A program made the position numbers and the translations under genes. A DNA stretch of 64,000 nucleotides, from contig NZ_CP049910.1 in the NCBI RefSeq assembly GCF_011305995.1, positions 3,286,001 through 3,350,000 of the forward strand, in the 5' to 3' direction. The DNA comes from Diaphorobacter sp. HDW4A. Lineage in GTDB: Bacteria > Pseudomonadota > Gammaproteobacteria > Burkholderiales > Burkholderiaceae_C. The notes beneath the pieces are model-generated. The model saw only the letters and a list, made by a program, of their open reading frames with translations. It did no database searches and was not told the DNA's origin. Positions 26,627 to 37,026 of this stretch are shown piece by piece (position 1 is the first letter of the stretch; the number at the start of each line of letters is the position of its first letter).

Positions 26627-28654
26627 GTGTCCATCCCGCAAACATTCATCCAGGATCTCCTCGCGCGCACCGACGTTGTCGATGTCGTGGGCCACTACGT
26701 CCAGCTCAAGAAGGCGGGCGCGAACTACATGGGGCTGTGCCCGTTCCACGGCGAGAAGTCGCCATCGTTCAGCGTGAGCCCATCCAAACAGTTCTATCAC
26801 TGTTTTGGTTGTGGCAAGAATGGCAACGCCATTGGCTTTCTGATGGACCACGCCGGCCTTGGCTTTCGCGATGCGGTGCAGGATCTCGCCCAGAAGGCGG
26901 GCATGCAGGTACCGGACGACGACGATTCATCGCCCCAGGACCGAGAGCGCGCGGCCGCCCAGCGCAAAAAGCAGGCAACGCTCAACGACGTGCTTGAAAA
27001 GGCAGGTGAATCCTGGCGCAAGCAACTGCGCGAATCACAGCGTGCGATTGGCTACTTCAAGGGGCGCGGCGTATCAGGCGCCATCGCCAAGAAGTACGGC
27101 CTTGGCTACGCGCCCGAGGGCTGGCGCAATCTGGCGAGCGTTTTCCCAAGCTACGACGACCCGCTGCTTGAAGAGAGCGGCCTGGTGATCGTCGGTGAGG
27201 AAGACGACAAGCGCTATGACCGTTTCCGCGACCGGGTGATGTTCCCGATCCGCAACGTCAAGGGCGAATGTATCGGCTTTGGCGGTCGGGTGCTGGGCGA
27301 CGACAAGCCCAAGTACCTGAATTCGCCCGAAACCGAAGTCTTCCACAAGGGCCGCGAGCTCTACGGCCTGTTCGAGGCCCGCAACGCGATCCGCGAATCG
27401 GGCTATGTGCTGGTCACCGAAGGCTATATGGACGTGGTGGCGCTGGCGCAGCTCGGCTTTCCGAATGCGGTGGCGACTCTGGGCACGGCCTGCACGCCGG
27501 ACCATGTGCACAAACTCTTTCGCTTCACCGACACCGTGGTGTTCAGCTTCGACGGCGACGCGGCCGGGCGGCGCGCGGCGCGCAAGGCACTCGACGGAGC
27601 CCTGCCCTATGCGAGCGACACGCGCAGCGTGAAGTTTCTGTTTTTGCCGAGCGAGCACGATCCTGACAGCTTCGTGCGCGAATACGGCACCGACGCCTTC
27701 GCGCGCCACGTGGGCGACGCGACGCCGCTGAGCCGCTTTCTGGTCGAGGCGTCCGGTGAGGGCTGCGATCTGGGAACGGCCGAGGGCCGCGCCCACATGC
27801 TGGCCAATGCGCGCCCGCTCTGGGGCCTGCTGCCCGATGGCGCGCTCAAGCGGCAGTTGCTGGGCGAGCTCGGCGAACTGGGGCAGCTTCCTGCAGGCGA
27901 ACTGGGCCAACTCTGGTCGCAACAAGCCGCACAGCAGCCAGGTCGTAGCGCTGTTCGCCCAGCAACGCCAGGCAACACGGGCGCGCCGGATGACGCCATA
28001 CCCTGGGGTATTCCGCCCGATCTGGCTCCCTGGGAGCGCGACAGCGAGTCTTCGTTCGCGCCGAATGACGGCTACCCTTCTCAGGGCGGCTATCCATCGA
28101 CCGCGCCACAGTTTCAGAAAAAGCCTTGGACTCCCGGCAACGGCAAGGGCCCTTGGAAAAAGCGCTGGGGCAAGGACGCCGATCTGCCGCCGCAGCCGCC
28201 ACTCCCGCGCGACGCCGTCGCCAAGCGCGAGGATCATGCGGTGCGGCTGGTGCTCTCGCACATGGAATTCCTCGAAGATCTGTCGCACGAAGACCACACC
28301 ACGCTGTGCGATCTGCCCACCCCGCATGGGCCGATCTTCGTCTGGCTCGAAGGTCAACTCCACGAGCATGGCCCGGTCGCGTGGGCGGTACTGCAGGAGT
28401 CGCTTTCCGGGCATGAGCATGAGGCCAAGATCCGCAAGCTGATGACCGGCTCACACGCCCAGACGGAAGGGGACGTGGCCGAGTTGCGCGATGAGCTTCG
28501 CGGCATCGTCAACCGGCTGCTGATCGACCAGCTTCGACGTCAGGAAAACGAGCTAATCACGCAGGCGGCACGCGATCCTGCAGCGCTTGAAAAATACAAA
28601 GAGTTACAAACTCGACGAGTAGCACTGGAAAACCCCAAGCTGTCAAGCTCTTGA
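26627..28654 (+). CDS. dnaG: DNA primase
   Basis: DnaG makes RNA primers at the replication fork and binds DnaB helicase through its C-terminus. The zinc-ribbon begins at Cys38 (C-P-F-H, then F-H/Y-H-C-F-G-C-G), and the TOPRIM core has T-E-G-Y-M-D-V-V and F-S-F-D-G-D-A-A-G-R. A proline/glycine-rich linker of ~90 residues separates it from the C-terminal helicase-binding domain. GTG is chosen because S-I-P-Q-T-F-I-Q-D-L-L is the family N-terminus. ATG at 26588 would add 13 residues, and neither has a strong ribosome site. rpoD follows, as in the macromolecular-synthesis operon. Confidence 0.96.
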   Translation: MSIPQTFIQDLLARTDVVDVVGHYVQLKKAGANYMGLCPFHGEKSPSFSVSPSKQFYHCFGCGKNGNAIGFLMDHAGLGFRDAVQDLAQKAGMQVPDDDDSSPQDRERAAAQRKKQATLNDVLEKAGESWRKQLRESQRAIGYFKGRGVSGAIAKKYGLGYAPEGWRNLASVFPSYDDPLLEESGLVIVGEEDDKRYDRFRDRVMFPIRNVKGECIGFGGRVLGDDKPKYLNSPETEVFHKGRELYGLFEARNAIRESGYVLVTEGYMDVVALAQLGFPNAVATLGTACTPDHVHKLFRFTDTVVFSFDGDAAGRRAARKALDGALPYASDTRSVKFLFLPSEHDPDSFVREYGTDAFARHVGDATPLSRFLVEASGEGCDLGTAEGRAHMLANARPLWGLLPDGALKRQLLGELGELGQLPAGELGQLWSQQAAQQPGRSAVRPATPGNTGAPDDAIPWGIPPDLAPWERDSESSFAPNDGYPSQGGYPSTAPQFQKKPWTPGNGKGPWKKRWGKDADLPPQPPLPRDAVAKREDHAVRLVLSHMEFLEDLSHEDHTTLCDLPTPHGPIFVWLEGQLHEHGPVAWAVLQESLSGHEHEAKIRKLMTGSHAQTEGDVAELRDELRGIVNRLLIDQLRRQENELITQAARDPAALEKYKELQTRRVALENPKLSSS

Positions 28655-28669
28655 TTTGCCTGTAAAAGG

Positions 28670-28675
28670 TATAAT
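28670..28675 (+). promoter_or_regulatory. TATAAT -10 element, probable rpoD promoter
   Basis: An exact TATAAT lies 16 bases after the dnaG stop, with a TTGATT 13 bases upstream, too close for a standard -35. It suggests rpoD has its own promoter with a leader of about 235 bases. Confidence 0.4.
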
Positions 28676-28915
28676 TTAAGGCTTGTCGGCAAGAGCGACA
28701 GCAGCACCTCCGGATCAGGCGCCCGTGACAAACACGCACAACAGCCTACCCCACCGCAAGGACTGCACTCCAAATGTTCGCCCAGACATCTTGCTGCAGA
28801 GGATTTGATCCTCACCTGCGAAGGTAACGGAAACGCCCTTCGCCTGCTAGCCCGCGCCGGGATGGATGGCGCTTGAGTTTTCTTTGTGTGTCCGTTTTTG
28901 AACCTGAGGTAATGC

Positions 28916-31330
<2,415 letters not shown>

Positions 31331-31355
31331 TCAACGACAAGCACAAGCTGAAAAC

Positions 31356-31391
31356 AAAAGCCCCGCATGTGAAAGCATGCGGGGCTTTTTT
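31356..31391 (+). terminator. Rho-independent terminator after rpoD
   Basis: GCCCCGCATG pairs with CATGCGGGGC around a six-base loop and is followed by TTTTTT. Flanking A and T runs would let it act in both directions. Confidence 0.93.
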
Positions 31392-31501
31392 CCGCCCGCG
31401 CGCAATTGTCAAATCAGTGCAAACACCAAGAAGATGGCAGTTGAATGACGGCTGAATGACAGCTTGATTTCGCATGATTCCCTGCTCCTCAGGAGCTCTG
31501 C

Positions 31502-32545
31502 ATGCGAACAACACCACAATCACTCCTTCCCCCATTTCACTCGGAAACCTCACTCTCCTCAATGGATCGCCGCCGCTGGCTACTCGGCGGCGTGGCTCTC
31601 GCCTGCACCGGACTGGCGCCACTGCGATGGGCCCACGCCAACACCAACACAGGCCCGCATCTCGGCGAGAAGCTGCACATCGTGATCCCGGCAAATCCCG
31701 GTGGCGGCTGGGACCAGACCGGCCGAGCGCTCGGCGCGGCGCTGGTGGACAGCGGTGTAGTGGGTCGGGTGAGCTACGAGAACATCGGAGGCAAGGGCGG
31801 CACCATCGGGCTTGCGCGCTATGTAGAGCAATACGCCGCAGCGTCCGACACGCTGCTGATCGGCGGCATGGTGATGGTGGGCGCAATCGCGCTGCAAAAG
31901 CCCCCCGTGGACATGCGCCAGATCCGTCCATTGGCGCGGCTGACGAGCGACTATCTGGTGGTCGCCGTGGCGGCCGATTCACCGATCCGCGATGCAAAAG
32001 GGCTTATGCAGGCGATGCGCAGCGACATGCAGTCGCTCACCGTGGCGGGTGGCTCTGCCGGTGGCGTAGATCACATGTTCGCGGGCATGCTGGCGCGCGC
32101 CGCCAAGGTGCCGCCCGATCAACTGCAGTACAAGCCCTTTCCCGGCGGCAACGATGTGGTCGATTCTGTTCTGAGCAAGCAGTCTCAGGTGGCGATCTCG
32201 GGCTTCAGCGAGATGAGCGAGGCCCTGTCGTCGGGCCGCCTGCATGCGCTGGGCGTGTCCGCGCGCAAGCGGATCTACGGCCTGCCCTCGTTCAAGGACA
32301 TGGGCGTGGATGCCGCCATGGCGAACTGGCGCGCCGTGTTCACGGGCAACGAGGTGCCTGATGAGCGCTGTCGCCAATTGCTTGTCGCCATCGAGTACGC
32401 TACGGCGCGTGAGAGCTGGAAGCGCAGTCTGCAAGCCAACCGCTGGGACCCCTCCTGGCAAAGCGGCAAGGATTTCACCGAGTTTCTGACCATGGAAAAC
32501 ACCACCGCTCAGGTGATGAATTACCTGTTGAAACTCAAGGGCTGA
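31502..32545 (+). CDS. Bug-family (TctC-like) substrate-binding protein
   Basis: This is a second tripartite-tricarboxylate-type periplasmic receptor, 347 aa, for an organic acid. K-L-H-I-V-I-P-A-N-P-G-G-G-W-D opens the mature domain. The export signal contains M-D-R-R-R-W-L-L-G-G, twin-arginine-like. The first ATG is chosen because AGGAG lies six bases before it; the ATG at the signal itself (31562) has no ribosome site, so the signal carries a 20-residue extension. It is closer to the TctC proper subgroup than the first Bug protein. No TctA/TctB partner is visible. Confidence 0.9.
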   Translation: MRTTPQSLLPPFHSETSLSSMDRRRWLLGGVALACTGLAPLRWAHANTNTGPHLGEKLHIVIPANPGGGWDQTGRALGAALVDSGVVGRVSYENIGGKGGTIGLARYVEQYAAASDTLLIGGMVMVGAIALQKPPVDMRQIRPLARLTSDYLVVAVAADSPIRDAKGLMQAMRSDMQSLTVAGGSAGGVDHMFAGMLARAAKVPPDQLQYKPFPGGNDVVDSVLSKQSQVAISGFSEMSEALSSGRLHALGVSARKRIYGLPSFKDMGVDAAMANWRAVFTGNEVPDERCRQLLVAIEYATARESWKRSLQANRWDPSWQSGKDFTEFLTMENTTAQVMNYLLKLKG

Positions 32546-32613
32546 CGCGAAAACATCAGAGCGCTATAGTCGGTCTTGAATCATCCCGACTACTCAGAAC
32601 GGCAGGCCCGATC

Positions 32614-33600
32614 GTGCACACCCCAAGCTCCTCCGACATCGCATCGCCCACTCCAGCGCAAGCATCGACCCACATCTCACGCCTGTCCATCGCTGTCATG
32701 GGCGCGGGCGCAGTGGGCTGCTATTTCGGTGCGATGCTCGCACGCGCGGGGCACCATGTGACTCTGATTGGCAGGCAGGCCCATGTGGAGGCGGTGCTCA
32801 AGCGCGGTCTGCGTTTTCAAACTGCGACCGAAGACCTCTACGTGCCGATGACCGCGAGCACCGATGTCGGTGCCGTGCAGGGTGCGGACGTAGTGCTGTT
32901 CTGCGTGAAGTCCACTGACACCGAGGCCGCCGCAAAGCAGCTGCAGCCCTACCTGTCTCCAGGCGCGTTGGTGCTTACGCTGCAGAACGGCGTGGACAAC
33001 GACGAACGCGCGCGCTCAGTACTCGGCGAGCAGAACCCGGTCGCCGCTGCGGTGGTCTACGTGGCCACCGCAATGCCCGGCCCCGGTCATGTACGGCACT
33101 TCGGCCGCGGCGAACTCGTCATCGCCCCCTCGCCGCTCAGCGAACTGATTGCGCTGCAATTTCCCGCAGCGGGCATTCCCACGCAGATTTCCGACAACGT
33201 GCGCGGCGCGCTCTGGGCCAAGCTCATCATCAACTGCGCCTACAACGCGCTGTCGGCACTTACGCAGATGCCCTATGGCTGGCTGGTCGATCAAAAGACC
33301 AGCGGCGTCAATCCTCTGATCGACGAAATCGTCGCCGAATGCATGGCGGTCGCCAAGGCTGATGATGTTCAGCTCCCAGAGAACATGCTGGATATGGTGC
33401 ACGGCCTGCCGAAGACCATGCCGGGTCAACTTTCGTCTACCGCCCAGGATCTGGCGCGCAACAAGCAGACCGAGATCGATCATCTGAACGGCTATGTGGT
33501 GGCGCGCGGCCAGGCGCTCGGCATTGCGACGCCAGTGAACAACACGCTGTTGATTTTGGTGCGCCTGGCCCAGACACCGCGCGGCACGCCCGCGCACTGA
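32614..33600 (+). CDS. Ketopantoate reductase-family protein (2-dehydropantoate 2-reductase-like)
   Basis: This is an NADPH-dependent reductase of the PanE/ApbA family, 328 aa. The nucleotide motif GAGAVGCYFG follows a ~28-residue N-terminal extension, and the catalytic-region K-L-I-I-N-C-A-Y-N-A-L-S-A-L is present. Many such paralogues are not the biosynthetic PanE and act on other 2-oxo acids, so a gene symbol is withheld. The start is GTG; the only later ATG (32698) would cut the first beta strand. It ends 16 bases from the convergent ModA-like gene. Confidence 0.87.
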   Translation: MHTPSSSDIASPTPAQASTHISRLSIAVMGAGAVGCYFGAMLARAGHHVTLIGRQAHVEAVLKRGLRFQTATEDLYVPMTASTDVGAVQGADVVLFCVKSTDTEAAAKQLQPYLSPGALVLTLQNGVDNDERARSVLGEQNPVAAAVVYVATAMPGPGHVRHFGRGELVIAPSPLSELIALQFPAAGIPTQISDNVRGALWAKLIINCAYNALSALTQMPYGWLVDQKTSGVNPLIDEIVAECMAVAKADDVQLPENMLDMVHGLPKTMPGQLSSTAQDLARNKQTEIDHLNGYVVARGQALGIATPVNNTLLILVRLAQTPRGTPAH

Positions 33601-33616
33601 ACTTTTGCCAGCCCGG

Positions 33617-34309
33617 TCAGGCCATGCCGTGACGCCGTTTCACCGTCTGCGCCTCGAACGATGAGGCCAAGAAATCCAGCGCCTTGTGTGCTGCCTCAAC
33701 GTGTTGGCATGACGATCCCACCGCACCCGAAAACGTAGTGACGATCTCGCAACCGGCGGGCATGGCGCCGAGAATGGCAATGCCTTCGATGCCAAGCAAT
33801 TCGCTCAGCTGCTGAAAGCCGATGTTGACCGAGCCCTCGGCCAGCAGCTTGCCCACAGGCACGCCGGCAGGTGCCTTCACAAGGCGATCTGCGACGTCGT
33901 CTGCAATGCTCCAGCGCTCGAACAACGCCATCAGCGCTGTGCCGCTCGGGCCACTTGAATATCCAATTTTTTCCGCAGCCAGCAGGGCCGCGCGCAACGC
34001 TTTGGGAGTGGAGATATCGGGCACCGCTACATCACAACGCACGGCCACCGCCGTGGCGGACGCGGCAAGCTCCATCAAAGAACCCGGCAGTACATGGCCC
34101 GACTGCGCCAGAGCGGCGAGCGCATTCGCGTCCAGTACCACCAGATCAAAAGGCTCCCCCGCAGCAAGACGTCGCGTTGCATCGACGCCCCCCACCGATT
34201 CGAACTGCAGGGAAATTCCGGCAACTGGGCAGGTTTGTGAAAGCTCGGACAACACATGGCGCGTGGCCATCGACGAAATGCCGCGCAGATGGATGAGCGG
34301 GCTGTTCAC
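33617..34309 (-). CDS. ModA-like substrate-binding domain protein without signal peptide
   Basis: This 230-aa protein has the type 2 periplasmic-binding fold of molybdate-binding ModA (F-D-L-V-V-L-D, GYSSGPSGTALMALFERW, VNIGFQQLSELL). No signal peptide is seen: the N-terminus is N-S-P-L-I-H-L-R-G. It may therefore be cytoplasmic, acting as a sensor or carrier rather than an ABC transporter receptor. GTG is the start; AAGGAAGAGG lies six bases before it. It is the last gene of a minus-strand run after the gallate operon and could be its distal member. Confidence 0.82.
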   Translation of the reverse strand: MNSPLIHLRGISSMATRHVLSELSQTCPVAGISLQFESVGGVDATRRLAAGEPFDLVVLDANALAALAQSGHVLPGSLMELAASATAVAVRCDVAVPDISTPKALRAALLAAEKIGYSSGPSGTALMALFERWSIADDVADRLVKAPAGVPVGKLLAEGSVNIGFQQLSELLGIEGIAILGAMPAGCEIVTTFSGAVGSSCQHVEAAHKALDFLASSFEAQTVKRRHGMA

Positions 34310-34438
34310 AACGTGCCTCTTCCTTGGAGTAAAAATAACACAGCGCTCTATACCTGCCTCAGCCTTTGAAACTGGCGCTGCCTAGGCGAGAGCAGTCGAG
34401 CAAGGGCCGCCCCGCAGCGAAGACTGCGTTCACCTGCC

Positions 34439-34458
34439 CGCATTGCGCAAGCAATGCG
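34439..34458. repeat. 8-bp perfect hairpin with GCAA tetraloop
   Basis: CGCATTGC and GCAATGCG close a GCAA (GNRA) loop, between the porin stop and the ModA-like gene start. There is no T-run, so it is more likely an mRNA-processing or stabilising hairpin than an intrinsic terminator. Confidence 0.5.
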
Positions 34459-34502
34459 AGAGCGGGGGGAAGGCGCGCAGCGACTCAGGGGGGTGTTCCT
34501 TA

Positions 34503-35615
34503 TCAGAACGAATGGCGCATGCCGACCGACAGTCCGGACTGTCCCGAACCTGCAGCAGGATTGCTGCCTGTCGCCGCATTGCTTACCGACAGCGCGAGCG
34601 TCCCCTTGTTCGAGATATGGCCCGCCGTGGCGTACACCGCCGTGCGTTTAGACAGGTTATAGGTGCCGCGAATCGCGTACAGCGTGGCCGCGTTGGCGCT
34701 GTTCTTGTAGTCGAGCTTGAACACTTCGCCATCCAGCACGAACGCAGGCGCGAGGCGGTACTGCGCGCCCACGTACCAGAGGTTGCTGCGCTTGGTCGCG
34801 GGTGTCGCGTCGTTGCTGCGCGCGATCAGGCCACCGCCGAGCTTGAAGTCACCGAACTTCGCCCAGCCGGTGGCGGTGGAGCGGCGGTCCTTGAGGTCGC
34901 TGTTGGTGAGCCCCGCGAACGCGGCCGCGCCGCCGGTGATCTCGTCCATGGCGAGAGCCACACCCCATTGCGCGGCGTCGTACTTGGCCATCACCGACCA
35001 TTGACGGCAGGCCGACTTGTCGCTCGCGTTCTCGCCCGCGCAATTGGTGCCCGATGGGCTCGGGCCCGCATTCACCGTGTCGCGGCCGAAGCTGTAGGTC
35101 GCCCCTGCGGTGAAGCCGTTGAACGTGCCCTTGTAGGCGATGGCGTTGTCCACGCGCGCGTTCGGCAGATAGCTGTCGAGCGAGCCCGAACCGTAGCTTG
35201 CGGGGCCGAGGATGTCGGCGTCGAGCTGCGACCAGAACAGCATCGAGTATTGGCGACCCAGCGTCACCGCGCCCCAACTGCCCGAAAGGCCGACGAAGGA
35301 CTGGCGACCGAAGAAGCGACCACCCTGGTTCAGCGTGCCGCTGTCCACGCCAAGGCCGGACTCGAGCGTGAAGATGGCCTTCAGCCCGCCGCCCAGATCC
35401 TCGGTTCCGCGAAAGCCCAGACGCGACGGCATCTGCCCGCCCGTGAGACCCGGCATGCGGGTGAGGCTGTCGCCATTCGCGCCCACCTTGTTGATGTATT
35501 CGACCGATGAATCGACGATGCCGTAGATGGTGACATTGCTCTGCGCATGCGCGACATTGCCAAGCAGTGCGGCAACGCTCGCTGCGGCCAGTGCGATGCG
35601 GTGTGGTTTTTTCAT
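34503..35615 (-). CDS. Gram-negative porin (trimeric beta-barrel)
   Basis: This is an outer-membrane diffusion porin of the betaproteobacterial OmpC/Omp32 type, about 370 aa. The signal peptide M-K-K-P-H-R-I-A-L...N-V-A-H-A-Q precedes the typical S-N-V-T-I-Y-G-I-V-D-S start, PSRLGFRGTEDLGGGLKAIF loop and C-terminal Phe. GAGGAGAGAG lies before the ATG; a longer upstream frame is not used. It is 61 bases downstream of the gallate dioxygenase stop on the same strand, so it probably admits the aromatic acids used by this operon. Confidence 0.94.
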   Translation of the reverse strand: MKKPHRIALAAASVAALLGNVAHAQSNVTIYGIVDSSVEYINKVGANGDSLTRMPGLTGGQMPSRLGFRGTEDLGGGLKAIFTLESGLGVDSGTLNQGGRFFGRQSFVGLSGSWGAVTLGRQYSMLFWSQLDADILGPASYGSGSLDSYLPNARVDNAIAYKGTFNGFTAGATYSFGRDTVNAGPSPSGTNCAGENASDKSACRQWSVMAKYDAAQWGVALAMDEITGGAAAFAGLTNSDLKDRRSTATGWAKFGDFKLGGGLIARSNDATPATKRSNLWYVGAQYRLAPAFVLDGEVFKLDYKNSANAATLYAIRGTYNLSKRTAVYATAGHISNKGTLALSVSNAATGSNPAAGSGQSGLSVGMRHSF

Positions 35616-35676
35616 GTCTCTCTCCTCGTAGGTCAGTGGTGGTGGTGATGTGGATGGCGTGAAGAAATCTGGTGTA

Positions 35677-36969
35677 TCAATTGCTCGGCTTGTCCCAGCC
35701 CAGAGCGCCGGCCTCTTTGCCTGCAACGGAGTACAGCGCCTGCGTATTGCGCGTTTTCTGGAAGGTTTCGAGCGACTCGCCGCGCATGGCGGCGTAGATG
35801 TGCAGGTTGGAGACGCCGACGACCGCACCGAGCTTTTCGAGCATGAAAAAAATCACGCCGTAGTGGATCAAGCCCTGCCAGTTGCGCGTACTCACCAGCG
35901 AACGCTCCTCGTCGCTCAGGCCCGCCTCGCGCATCAGCGCGGCCTCGTCGGCCAGAAATTTCACGCGGTGCGCGGGGATCACAAGGTCGTGCAGAAAGCG
36001 GTTCAGGCGGTAGGCCTTCACACTGCGGCCGATGGTGAAGGGATACGTACCCTTCAGTTTTTCCGCACCGGCCAGTTGCTCGTTCACATGCGCGAGGTGG
36101 CGCTCCTTCGCCTGCGGCCACATGGCCTGCGGCTCTGCGTTTTCGTAGATCGCGGTGGCTATGCCGGTCATCGACGGAAGGTAGTAGGCGCGGTGCTTGC
36201 ACGTGACCTGCGCCGACAGCGCGCCGCGCATCACCAGCCACATGATGACCTCGGCACCTTCGAGTCCGCCGAGCGTCGCGTACTCCGCATGTGTGATCGT
36301 GGTGAGCTGTTCGGGATCGCGCTCGAACAGGTCCACGAAGCGCGCGTCCCATTCGGGATCGTTGAAGCCCGCGCGCTCGCCATGCACCTGATGCGACAGA
36401 CCGCCCGTGGCAACGATGGCCACGCGCAGGTCTTCGGGATAACTCTCAATGGCACGGCGCAGCGCCTGCCCAAGCTTGTAGCAGCGGCGCGCGGTCGGCA
36501 GCGGAAACTGCAGCACGCCCATCTGCAGCGGCACGAGTTTGAGCGGCCAGCCATTCTCGTGCTTGCACATCACCGACAGCGGCGAGAAGCAGCCGTGATC
36601 AAGCGGCCGGTCCTGGAAGAACGACATGTCGAATTCATCAGCCATCAGCGAGCGGCCGATGTGTTCGGCCAGCGCCGGATGGCCGGCGATGGCTGGCAGA
36701 TCACGCGCCCCGCCGCCCTCGTCCGCCACGTCCCACTGCTCGCCCACGCCAAGCGTGAACGCAGAGTAGTGATCGAAGAAGAACGAGGTGACGTGGTCGT
36801 TGTAGATGAACAGCAGCACGTCGGGCTTCTTCTCTTCGATCCAAGCGTGGATCGGCTCGAACGCTTCAAAGATCGGCGCCCACACGGGGTCGCTGCTCTT
36901 GTCGCGGTCGAACGCGAAGCCGATGGTCGGGGTGTGCGATGCGGCAATGCCGCCGATGATCTGTGCCAT
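35677..36969 (-). CDS. galA: Gallate dioxygenase (fused LigB-LigA type)
   Basis: This ring-cleaving extradiol dioxygenase opens gallate between C4 and C5 to give 4-oxalomesaconate. Residues ~1-280 are the LigB catalytic domain and ~330-425 the LigA-like domain fused behind it, the layout of GalA and DesB. Probable iron ligands are His12, His59 and Glu240, with His193 as the acid-base residue. G-G-L-E-G-A-E-V-I-M-W and LPTARRCYKLGQALRRAIESYPEDL closely match GalA as I remember it. The start is the ATG giving M-A-Q-I-I-G-G; a GGAGAA precedes it. The upstream neighbour is tannase, which fits gallate as substrate. Confidence 0.93.
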   Translation of the reverse strand: MAQIIGGIAASHTPTIGFAFDRDKSSDPVWAPIFEAFEPIHAWIEEKKPDVLLFIYNDHVTSFFFDHYSAFTLGVGEQWDVADEGGGARDLPAIAGHPALAEHIGRSLMADEFDMSFFQDRPLDHGCFSPLSVMCKHENGWPLKLVPLQMGVLQFPLPTARRCYKLGQALRRAIESYPEDLRVAIVATGGLSHQVHGERAGFNDPEWDARFVDLFERDPEQLTTITHAEYATLGGLEGAEVIMWLVMRGALSAQVTCKHRAYYLPSMTGIATAIYENAEPQAMWPQAKERHLAHVNEQLAGAEKLKGTYPFTIGRSVKAYRLNRFLHDLVIPAHRVKFLADEAALMREAGLSDEERSLVSTRNWQGLIHYGVIFFMLEKLGAVVGVSNLHIYAAMRGESLETFQKTRNTQALYSVAGKEAGALGWDKPSN

Positions 36970-37026
36970 AGCTGGCTTTTCTCCATGCGCCACTCGGGTG
37001 GCAGTTGCGTGTGCGGATGCGTGGGC

